This document shows positions 24,203 to 35,512 of a stretch of DNA of 64,000 bases, one piece after another; positions within the stretch are counted from its first letter, which is position 1; each line of letters starts with the position of its first letter. The DNA is taken from contig CM055902.1 in the NCBI GenBank assembly GCA_029582155.1, forward strand, positions 15,078,086 to 15,142,085. Direction: 5' to 3'. The notes below the pieces were generated by a model. It was not told the origin of the DNA, made no database searches, and saw nothing but the letters and a program-made list of their open reading frames with translations. This DNA comes from Panopea generosa. Taxonomy: Eukaryota > Mollusca > Bivalvia > Adapedonta > Hiatellidae. The position numbers were made by a program, and so were the translations under genes.

Positions 24203-25556
24203 GTTTAATAATATTCAAATGAAAACGCAATGATATTTAGAATTAAATGTAATAACAACATGCAATCACAATGGAAATGGCATTAACAAACATCAAACAT
24301 CAACTTATTCGAGCCATTTATCGGTATTATTTCCAATGCACATTTTAACGGGAAAAAACTCTCAGACCAACACTTATTTTGTATGTGTCATATTGTAAGA
24401 TAATTAAAATATGTTTGCTAAGATTGGTATGGGTTTAATACGTATGTAATTATTTGATTACTTTGATAATTTGGTTTTTGGTTAAGAAATACCCATATAA
24501 AGATAACTTTGCAAAAGTATTGTATTAATAATGAATACATATATGTTTTCCTTTTAAATAAATACTCAAATGCAGTCTCTAGTGTTTGAGTATATCAGAA
24601 ACATCGAGACATTCAAAATGTTAACATTTTTGCATCTAGTGACCTTTGACAATTGGCAATTTATAAGTTCATAATGCAAATGTTTTCTTGGCAATCGATG
24701 GAATATGGTCAAGTATAGTCTAAAGTCACTTTCTATTACAACAAACTGCTTTGAACATTCCATACCTCAACCGAGGATTTTTTTTCATTATCAGACTATA
24801 TCAAGTTTGAATTGTTCTTCGCAAAGATATTGGCACATGCCAATCTGCATTAAAAGGTTTTCCCCGTTGATTTATATCAAGAAGTAGAGGTTCAACATTT
24901 TCAAGAATGATGCCATTGTATGATTTTTATGTATATTTTCCCACGGTAACAAATAACTGTTAGCAGTGTATGTTAAAAATCCACACGAGTTGTTTCCCTT
25001 TAATAGTGACAGCAGTTCCTTGTACTAAACGATGAAACAAACAACACCTGTTTGATAAGACCTTGGAATGAAAGTCAATAAATCAAAGACAATATTTTAG
25101 ATTCTTTTTATTTATTAAACATGATAATACACACATGTGCAATCGCAGTGCAATCTGTATTGTGAATAAACAAAACTACCTTGATACTTTAGTGATTAAA
25201 CAAAACAATTATCATTTCTAAAGTAACTGTATCTCGCGTTTACCAATGTTCATTTAGCTTTCTGCAGGAATATAAAACATATATTTTATTATATAAAAAA
25301 ATAAATATGAAAACATTTCAAAACATGCTATATCAAATATAACAGGAGAACAATTTAATTTTAAAGTAATTCTAGCATTTGGTTATGAGGCTACTTTTGA
25401 TATACATGTAACAATGTAATTGTCGAAAAATGTATCAATGTATAACAACATCTATACACGCATATATACGAATTTAATTAAAATAATAAAATAGCATCGC
25501 TTTAAACTCAACTGCATTCTTGCGATAAACACCTCAAGCTATTAAACACAATTGAC

Positions 25557-25682
25557 AACTAACATAGTGTCATAGCTGATAAGTCATATCACATGGTAAT
25601 TTGGATTAACATACAGCTACTAACATAGTGTCAAATCTGATAAGTCATATCACATGGTAATTTGGCTTAGCATACAGCTATG
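25557..25682. repeat. 62-bp tandem duplication
   Basis: ACTAACATAGTGTCA, CTGATAAGTCATATCACATG and GTAATTTGG occur twice back to back with few differences. Confidence 0.9.
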
Positions 25683-26597
25683 CTCCACTCATTCAAGAAA
25701 ATTTGCAAAAGTTAAATGACAATGTTTCCATGACGGAAACAAGACAAAAGTCGTAAGATTTGTATTTGAGTGGCATATATTTATATAACGACATACAAGA
25801 GTTATGCAATTTAACAGAGCTTTAGCACTGTAAATTGAATATTTTTATTTTACTTTTCAAATTTCCCCAAACAAAATATTACCGTTTAACGTAAAACAAT
25901 TTTTTAAATTGCATTTTTCTGCAAACACTTCAGAACACTTTTGTTACATGCCGTAAAAGTGTAATATTTTCATTGGTTCGTTTGAATGGGTATTAACTAC
26001 TATTTGAGATATTTGAGTGTGGTGTATATTGTGAACACATGTAAGATACATAAACATTATACGATATATATATATATGTATATTAAAACAGGTTGTTAGT
26101 TCTAATGATAATCGCACTTGTAGTTTTCGCACCAATCGCTGCCCTGCCAGCAGTAAACACAGTTTCATTAAAAATAACAGAAAAGTAACAATTAACTTCA
26201 TTGATTATATTAGTGTCTGACTGTGTTGTTTCAAATAACATTAAAAAATGTTTTATTATAGTATTTTTTTCTTATATGAAATGAAAAAGTCATATGTTCA
26301 GCTGTATGAGAAAATATGTATTACTATTATTGTTATAACAATAGCTGTTCTAACATTTGCCAATGTCCGTATATATATATTCAAACCAATAGATGAGCTC
26401 TACTTATCATGTAAGTTTGGAATTCAAATGTTGACAAAAGCATAATAAAATATTATAATATGTATATAAATGCGATATATCTACACATGTTGCAGTATAA
26501 TATGTTCAGACTGAAACATCAATTTTCACAAATATGCGTTATGAAATTAAAGCACTGCAAACATGTTTTTTTCTAAAGATGCGAATAAATACGTTTG

Positions 26598-26686
26598 TTA
26601 ACACAGTTTATTGAACAAGACGATGGACAGTGGAAATATCATAGCAGCAATGGTCAACCCAGTCGTGGCAGCAGAATTGTCAGAAA
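26598..26686 (-). CDS. Last coding exon: GPI-anchor-like hydrophobic tail
   Basis: The acceptor is tttcag and the stop TAA is at 26600-26598. It encodes 28 residues: a small-residue stretch SDNSAATTG that could hold the omega site, then [14 protein letters not shown], then NKLC and the stop. A hydrophobic tail with almost no cytoplasmic residues is the classic GPI-attachment signal; a very short single-pass tail is the alternative. The phase-1 acceptor fits the preceding EGF exon. An AATAAA (26612-26607) falls inside the coding part and is probably fortuitous; a candidate poly(A) signal lies at 26257-26252. Confidence 0.75.
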
Positions 26687-29600
26687 CTGAAACAAATATA
26701 TATTTCTATTTAATGACTCAAGTATACTACATTCTTTGCTGTTTACCCTATTTGATGGCCTAATTCATTGCTGTTGTTGCTGTTGCTTTTTTTTTAAGTT
26801 ATATATAACTGCAAGCGAGAATACGTTTCCATCAATATTATTCATTTATTTTGAAATTATCGTTTAAGTCCTACACATTTGACCTGACGCGAGCTGTCAA
26901 TCGAACAAGTTCATAATCCAAACAGCGATCGATATTGGTTGCTATATCGCCATTTTCTTTATACAAAAAAAATGGTATCTAAGTAAACACTACATTGTAT
27001 TACATTGTATTTACTTGACCGCCACATGACTAGAGGGCGGAGCGACCGTCGCCCTCGTGTCAGGGCAATTGAATACATTAAATTGTATACTTGTTCATAC
27101 AATAGACAATAAATTGCGAGTTTTTGTTGCATACTTATCTTAGTACTAGTACTTGTTTTTCTTATATGGTAGGCCCGATTAGCTCAGTCGGTAGCGCCTC
27201 TTACTGTCAATCCAGGGGTCGTGAGTTCTAATCCCCACCCGGCAACAGCCTCCTTGATGATTGATATACGACATTGTGTCTCATTATCATTCGTCTCTCA
27301 TAGCTGATTCAAGTGGGAAAGTTATCAGTTACTTGCGGAGATAGAATGTACTCGAGTACTTGTTATCCTTTCAGGATCTCAGAACAGTGGCCATCTGTTA
27401 GTTCTCGGTGGCATAAATATTACGCTAAATATTCAATCAATCAATCTACTAATCAAATCCTTTATGTCATAAATATAAATCGTTATAATCCGTTTTTCAA
27501 ATCTACACAGATGGGAGTTCTATCCTATATCAAAAGAGCATATTAAATATCATATCACCGTGTTTAACAAATAGCCTAGTCATATTTTTATTTTGAATTT
27601 GTGCATATAAAATATTTCATATGTGCTAATTTGTCTGTGTTAGAAAACGAGGAAGAACTGTTGTAAGCCGCTCTCGGGTCCGTTGTCTGGGTAGAACCTG
27701 TACTTTGCTTTGCTTTTGAGAGGTCATTGGGTCGAATCTCTGATCAAGTGAGTTACCAAAACTTGATCCACTACACTACCGTATTTATGTCTACGCCTGT
27801 CGATGCTAATGCACGCTAACGGCTGTATTTTAGACCCCGTGTTAGATAAAGGAAGGGCTAATTAATTAATAATTATTACAATATCATCTCAAAAGCATCT
27901 ATCATATACAGTTAGTTTACCTATTGCACATGTCGTGTTTCCGTTTGTTGCTATGTAACCGCTGTTACATTTACACATGCCTGTATTACAAGCCGCATGA
28001 GTAACACTGACACACGTGGTATTGTCAGTACATGTGGCTCCTAAAACTGAAATATAGGAAGGCTTATATTGGATAACCGTCAAATAATATCGAAAAGCTA
28101 TTGTAAAAGTAAAGTGTTTGTTTATTTAAGTGTAACCTCAATTGAAAGGGCCAGCCACTATGGGCATATGAGACACCTTTATGTTGTACATAGTTACTTC
28201 ACGAAAGCTATCCTCGCCAGGTGTCTGACTGTTAAATATTCGGTACCCTTGATTTAAATAGCTGCTCGGTGAGCAACAGCCCGCACCAGAAAAATACAAG
28301 TGCTTACGCCGGTATTCGAACCTTCGACTTCCCGCTGCCGAGGCTGACGACTTAAACACTAGGCTACGGAAGACGGAATATTGTATTTTAAAATGGCCTC
28401 ATGTGACTCAAACAGTCGTACATGCTTTGATAGTTGAAATCTTTGACGATCAAGACTAAGTGTGATCAATAATTCAAAAGGAGTTTAGTTATAATTTGAG
28501 CAAAGTAAATCTATATTGAAATATAGTTTCCATTAGGCACTAACACTTTCACTTGTAAACTTATAAACATATATAACTCCATAAGATGTTTTGTACTTTT
28601 TCATGGTTATTTTTTAATAAACTTAACTAGTGTAACTAGTGTTTAAACATCACACATAACTAACACATAAAGCAGGACTTTCTATATATATGTATTTCTT
28701 ACATTATTACAAATGTCATTTAAACTTTAATAAATTCTATCAACACATGAACACGCATCTCATCATAGTTCAAACACGTTCCCCATTTTAGTATAACAGT
28801 TCCTTTTTAACCCCAACTGCATCTTAACCAGCATTTCTAATCAAAACCCAGCCACACTAAAACGCGTCTCAACCTCCCAACTTTCCAAAGTATTCTTACC
28901 TAAACCCGACTTTCCTGCTCTGGTTCAAACTAAAACTGACTATATTCTCTCGCTGCTTGAGAACTAAACCCAAACTACTCCCACTAATTGTCATAAAAGT
29001 CATACTTTATTCATATACCAGTCATTATTTATCAGGCACCTCCTGCACAGATGTCCACTCTAGTCCGCTAAAAGCCCATAAAACATGTTAACTATCTCTA
29101 TTTTTAGCCCTGTTGTACGCTATTTTTGACAGTGTGTAATTTATCAGAAGTTCAAACTAATAAGGACCTCCCAGATTAATGATTAAATGCATGTACCTAT
29201 AGAATATCTCAAACCAGTATTATATTGGGTTTAATTTTTACCTTATCAAACTAATAAAATTAAATTATGATTAAGTGACTGACTACAATATAGTAGGTGT
29301 ATCGCGTTTTTCCTCCGTGCAAATAAATGTAAGTCCATTAATATAATATGTTCTTGCGATTGTGAGATAATTCTGGTGTATATTTTGCAAAAATACTATA
29401 CTTTTAGAGTCAGTGCCAACTTTACGTTAAGATTCCCAATATACATTGTAATTTTTAAATATCTCAATATACATTGTATTTTTTAATGATTCCCAATATA
29501 CATTGTATTTTTTAAATATTCCCAATATCCATTGTATTTATTAAAGATTCCCAATATACATTGTATTTTTTAGATATTCCCAATATACATTGTATTCTTT

Positions 29601-32600
29601 TTAGATATTCCCAATATACATTGTATTTTTTAAATATTCCCAATATACATTGTATTTTTTTAGATATTCCCAATATACATTGTATTTTTTAAATATTCCC
29701 AATATACATTGTATTTCAAAGATTCCCAATATACATTGCATTTTTTAGATATTCCCAATATACATTGTATTTTGTATAGATTCCAATTATATATTGTATT
29801 TCTTAAGATTCCCAACATATATTGTAATTTTTTAATATTCTCAATATACATTGTATTGTTTAAATATTCTTAATAATAATTGTATTTTTAAATTTTCTCA
29901 ATATACGTAGTATTTTTTAAATTTTCTCATAAAAGACCTGGATCGATTAATGTTAATTATTAAGAATGAAAACACAAAACATTGTATATTATATCTTACA
30001 TATTTCATCCAGAAATAGTTAGCGGTGAGAGGTAAGTTATCTTGAGACGGCGCTTTAGATTACTCGGCCACGAGGAACCCTATTAAGATACGTATCCATG
30101 CCCTAAGTTGATATAAAAATCAGTAGATATTCGCCATAATCACGTTGTATGACAACCAAAATTCTCAATGGACAAGGTTATCGAAAACATTATGTTTATC
30201 GAAAATTAAATGTAGGTAAGAGTCAACAATATGCATCACAATACATGTAACAATCATAACAATATAAACGAATTCATGTATACAAACCAATAGAATTTAT
30301 TTGCAAATTCGTCATCATCTTATTATACAAGATAAGTGTTATTTTAGTGTTTATGTTGTATCGTCAGGTACCATTCTTAAACATTTATAGAATACACAAA
30401 ACTACAATTTTGGTTGTGTTTTATATCAATTTGAGACGGGTCATTAACTCCCATTCAACGAAACATATATAATCGCAATGTGACCATTACCACTGTCATT
30501 ACCACCAATGCATAATTTGTCATTTGCATAAAAGCATTCGTCAATATCTAAGCAAACAAGATCAATTTTTATATTGTAGTGACATCTACCATGCCTGTTT
30601 ATTGTTTAACTTTTACAAAAACTCAAGGCTTTCTATCAAATTGACAGGAAACACGTTAACTGCAGTGTGTCCATTATTATGGTATCAATTACAGGAACCG
30701 AAAACCTGTATCGTCAGATACCATTCTTGGTTAGTTTTAAATATTATACGAAACCACAGTTTTGGTTGTGTTTTATATCCAATTGTCGAGACGGATACAT
30801 AACTCTCATTTTAAGAAACACATATAACTGCAGTGTGCTCATCCTCATGGTATCAATTATAGAAACAGAAAATGCATGTTTACCTGTATCGTCAGGTACC
30901 ATTCTTTGTAATGTTTAATATATTATACAAAACCACAATTTTGGCTGTGTTTTATATCAAAATTGTCGAGATGGGTATATAACTTTCATTTAAAGAAACA
31001 CATATAACTGCAACGTCTCCATCATTATGGTATTATTTACAGAAACAGAAAATGCATGTTTACCGGTATCGACAACTACAATTCTTGATTTTTAGAATAT
31101 TATACAAAATCAGAACTTTGGTTGTGTTTTATATCAAATTGTCGAGACGGATACATAACTCTCATTTAAAGAAACAGATATAATTACAGTGTGACCATTA
31201 CCATGGTATCAATTATAGAACCAGAAAATAAAACTAACCTGTACAGGTCACTCCGTTACCAGTGTATCCAGTGTTACAGGCACATGTAAACGACCCTGCC
31301 GTATTTACACACGCGGCATTTGCGTCACATTCGTTGTCATTTGCATTAGCGCATTCGTCAACATCTAAGCAAACAAGATAAATGTTTATATCATAGCGGC
31401 ATCTAGCATGTCTGGTTTATGTTATAATTTTACAAAAAATCACGGCTTGGTAAGTTTTATATCACATTGCCAAGACACACGTTAACTGCAGTGTGCCCAT
31501 CACTATGGTATTAATTACAGAAAATGTATGTTTACCTACATCGTCAGGTACCGTTCTTGGTAAATTTTAAAATATTATACGAAACCATAATTTTGGTTAT
31601 ATTTTATATCAAATTGTCGAGACGGGAACATAACTCTCAATGAAAGAAATACGTATAACTGCAGTGTGCTCATCTTCATGGTATCAATTACAGAAACAGA
31701 AAATGCATGTTTACCTATATCGTCAGGTACCAGTCTTTGTAATTTTTAATATATTAAACAAAACCACAATTTTGGTTGTGTTTTATATCAAATTGTCGAG
31801 ATGGGTACAACACTCTCATTTAAAGAAACACATATAATTCCAGCGTGTCCATCATTATGGTATTACTTTCAGAAACAGTAAATGCATGTTTACCTGTATC
31901 GTCAGGAACCATTCTTGATGAGTTTTAAAATATCATACAAAATCACAATTTTGGTTGTGTTTTATATCAAAATTGTCGATAAGGGTTCATAACTCTCATT
32001 TAAAGAAACCCATATAATGGCAGCGTGTCCATCATTATGGTATTAATTACAAAAACAGAAAATGCATGTTTACCTGTATCGTCAGGAACAATACTTGATG
32101 ATTTTTAAAATATTATACAAAATCACAATATTGGTTGTGTTTTATATATCAAATTGTCGAGACGGGTACATAACTCTCATTTAAAGAAATATATATAATT
32201 ATAGTGTTACCAATACCATGGTTTCAATAATAGAACCAGAAAATAAAACTAACCTGTACAGGTCACTCCGTTACCAGTGTATCCAGTGTTACAGGCACAT
32301 GTAAACGACCCTTCCGTATTTACACACGCAGCATTTGCGTCACATTCGTTGTCATTTGCATTAGCGCATTCGTCAACATCTAAGCAAACAAGATAAATGT
32401 TTATATCATAGCGGCATCTAGCATGTCTGGTTTATGTTATAATTTTACAAAAAATCACGGCTTGGTAAGTTTTATATCACATTGCCAAGAAACACGTTAA
32501 CTGCAGTGTGCCCATCATTATGGTATTACTTACAAAAACAGAAAATGCATGTTTACCTGTATCGTCAGGAACAATTCTTGATGATTTATCAAATATTATA

Positions 32601-35465
32601 CAAAATCACAATTTTGGTTGTATTTTATATCAAATTGTCGAGACGGGTACATAACTCTCTTTTAAATTAACCCATATAATTGCAGCGTGTCCATCATAAT
32701 GGTATTAACTACAGAAACAGAAAATGCATGTTTACCTGTATCGTCAGTTACAATTCTTGATAATTTTTAAAATATTAAACAAAACCACAACTTTGGTGGT
32801 GTTTTATATCAAATTGTCGAGACGGGTGCTCATACTCATGGTATGAATTACAGGTCACCCGTGTGCATCCAGTGTTACAAGCACATGTAAACGACCCAAT
32901 CGTATTTATATATGCAGCATTTGTGTGACAGTTGTTGTTAGCTGTACTAGCACATTCGTTATTATCTATTCAAACAAGATAAAAAATATATTTTGTTACT
33001 TCATGAACCTTTGTTTTGTGCTGTCGTGTCGTCGTCGCATCTCGTCGTCGCAATCGTCCCATCGCTCCTTCACCATCGTGCCTTCGCTCCATTACATCGT
33101 GTTGGCGTGATGTAGCGTCGCGTCTTCTTCATCGTACCATTGCTTCAACACCATCGGCACAGAAGTTCAGATGCTACGACAGCACGATGGAAATGTAGCG
33201 ATGGCACGATGATAATGCAGCGATGGTACGATGATAATGGAGCGGAGTTGCGATGAAGACACAGTGCTACGACGGCACAACAGCACAATAGTGATGGAGC
33301 GATAACACGATGATGATGGAGCGATGGTAAGGTGGTGATTGAGCAAGACACAATGGTGATGGAGCGATTGGACGATTGTGAAAATGCAATGCTTCGACGA
33401 CACGACGGTACGATGGTGATAGAGCGAAGGGACGATGACGTCGTGCTGTGGTGGCATCGCTCCATCACTATCGGGTTATCGTCTTGTTGTGTCCTTATCA
33501 TCGTACCATCGCTTCATCATCATTGTGCCATCACTACATCACCATCGTGCTGTCGTAACATCGCGTCTTCGTCATCGTGTTATAGGGTTGTCCATCGCGT
33601 GTCCCTGACGGCAAAGCGATATCACGAAGGCCCGTACGGGACAATGTACCATTGTGTCTCTCACCACTTATCTAGTCAGTTACTTGCAGCGATAAGTACT
33701 TATCACCGTTCCAGAAACCCAGGTCAGGTCGGTTAGGTGAACTAATGTTCGTATATTAGCCTTGGATGGCATGAAGAAAACACTTACTATAAAAGCAAAC
33801 ACGTCATTCTTTCTCTTATAGTTTGGTTTGTGTTTCGACCAATGAAACTAATATTATTTATACGTTTAGTTTAATATGTCGCGTGATATTTGATAAAAAA
33901 AAACTTGCGTTGCATTAATAAAAACCTAAATGTTGAAACTCTTGAAGAAACTATTAAATTAAGCGGCATATTTCTTTACCACACATAAATGTTATAGCTC
34001 AAGTAGTGTTTTATTCACATTATTCATTTACTATGCTTTAATACATGTTAGAATTAATTGAAATATATAGAATCTTACATGAGTATTCATAAACTATTGA
34101 ATTTATTAAACGAGCTGGCAAACATATCCTATCCGAAACCATTGCTGAGCACAATATAGATTTTATCAACGAATTTGATATGTTTTCTGTTTGAAATGAA
34201 AGGATTTGATTGTGAAATATTGTCAAACCTATGGCTCTATTGTGTTAGGCTTGCTATTTTTGTATAGGCGGGAATCTATATATTGAATTAAACTAATGAC
34301 ATATAATGGCTATAGGCCCTCTACTCCATTATGATAAGCATTTGTACCTCCTCTTCACGTATGAGCAACAAGTAAATGTTTTTAATGGTCTATGGGAAAT
34401 GGTTACCAGACACCCTTGCACAAAAGCCCATTTGTAAAAAAATACACACAGACAAACGTCCATTGGTGGATTCTGAAGAATGGACAAAAGCCCCTTAATG
34501 ATTTTGAAATAGTGGACTAAAACCTCTTCGAAACTTTGAAACAGTGGACAAATTCTCCTTGATCTTTGTTTTCCTGAACAAATATCAACTTAATGTTGTT
34601 TGCCAGCCGCAACCTACATGTTGAATTAGACCAATGACCAATGACATTAAATAACTATATTCCTATATTTCATTATATTTACTTTTTGTACCTCCTTTAC
34701 AAGTATGAATAAGAAATACACATTTTATATTTGCCGGCCTGGTATCCATAATAATAAGTCTGACAATGACACTAACCTTCACAATCCGCTGCACTACCTT
34801 TGACGTAACCAGGTTGACAGGCACATTTTAAAGCTGTACAATCTTCGTAAAGGCCACAATCACCATCTACAGCACATACCGCATCCACAGCAGCTGCAAG
34901 TTATAATCACTTTGGTAAAATCATACGGATTTGTATATCCTCCTGCGTTAAGTGTAATATAGTATGAAAGTTTTATGGTTTTATTTAACAAAACCCAAAA
35001 GGCTTTAAAGCCCATTTGGACAAGCTAAAACTGCTCTTATAGTTTAAACTTATTTGTTTTACATCGATTGTGAAACAAGTTCCAACACCTTAGGCAAATC
35101 ACGCTCGAAGTCGTCCTGGGTAGAACCAGTACTAAGCATATGCGGATAAATTGTCTTACACAAGAACACCAAACATGGCCGTGGCGGAGGATCGAACCCA
35201 CGGCCCTCCGATCCTGTGTCCGATACCCTACCACTAGACCACGCATTCTACTAAACTTATATGACAGACAGTGCGATATCAATGTGAGAAACTTTTAACA
35301 ATATTCATTAATATAAATTCAATGTATAACGCAACATTTTGATACTCTATATTATTCTTATAACAATTGCTTGTACTCTAGTTGAAAAATTATTATAATT
35401 ACATGTATATATAATAAATGTATATACTAAGTAGTGTCATTTAGTTATTTAGGTTTTTATTGACT

Positions 35466-35512
<47 letters not shown>

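Larger units (their letters stand above)
22800..26590. other. Intergenic and 3' side of the central EGF gene, no other gene seen
   Basis: It holds the (TA)n at 24149, the block at 23800-24050 and the 62-bp duplication at 25557. The part just below 26598 should be the 3' UTR of the EGF gene, perhaps ending near 26235. Confidence 0.5.
30340..32850. repeat. Intronic satellite (~190-bp unit) forming a ~1,015-bp higher-order unit with a cbEGF exon
   Basis: A block of about 175-190 bp, marked by ATTGTCGAGACGGGTACATA and by GCATGTTTACCTGTATCGTC, recurs about ten times (for example near 30784, 30964, 31141, 31615, 31793, 31973, 32153, 32633, 32813). Matching copies recur about 1,009-1,020 bp apart (31141/32153, 31615/32633, 30784/31793), so several satellite units plus one EGF exon make up a larger repeat of roughly 2.5 copies. 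Confidence 0.85.

Noticed and set aside
25944-26201. Minus-strand ORF starting MKLIVTFLLFLMKLCLLLAG, like a signal peptide
   Set aside because: It lies in the presumed 3' UTR or just beyond the central gene, and no Cys-rich or other exon follows on that strand before the intergenic region.
27171-27255. Possible functional tRNA gene (good box A and box B)
   Set aside because: It is the head of a family A SINE; the acceptor-stem pairing is poor and the SINE body follows directly. The same applies to the other tRNA-like heads at 45798, 47001, 48819, 53478 and 58991.
29660-29851. Minus-strand ORF with repeated Tyr-Trp-Glu motifs
   Set aside because: Translation of the 29-bp minisatellite.
29428-29930. 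Regular ~29-bp repeats reminiscent of a CRISPR array
   Set aside because: The units abut with no unique spacers, and the DNA is eukaryotic; it is a minisatellite.
33145-33736. Ser/His/Arg-rich open frames on both strands
   Set aside because: By-products of the degenerate minisatellite; different frames give similar low-complexity peptides.
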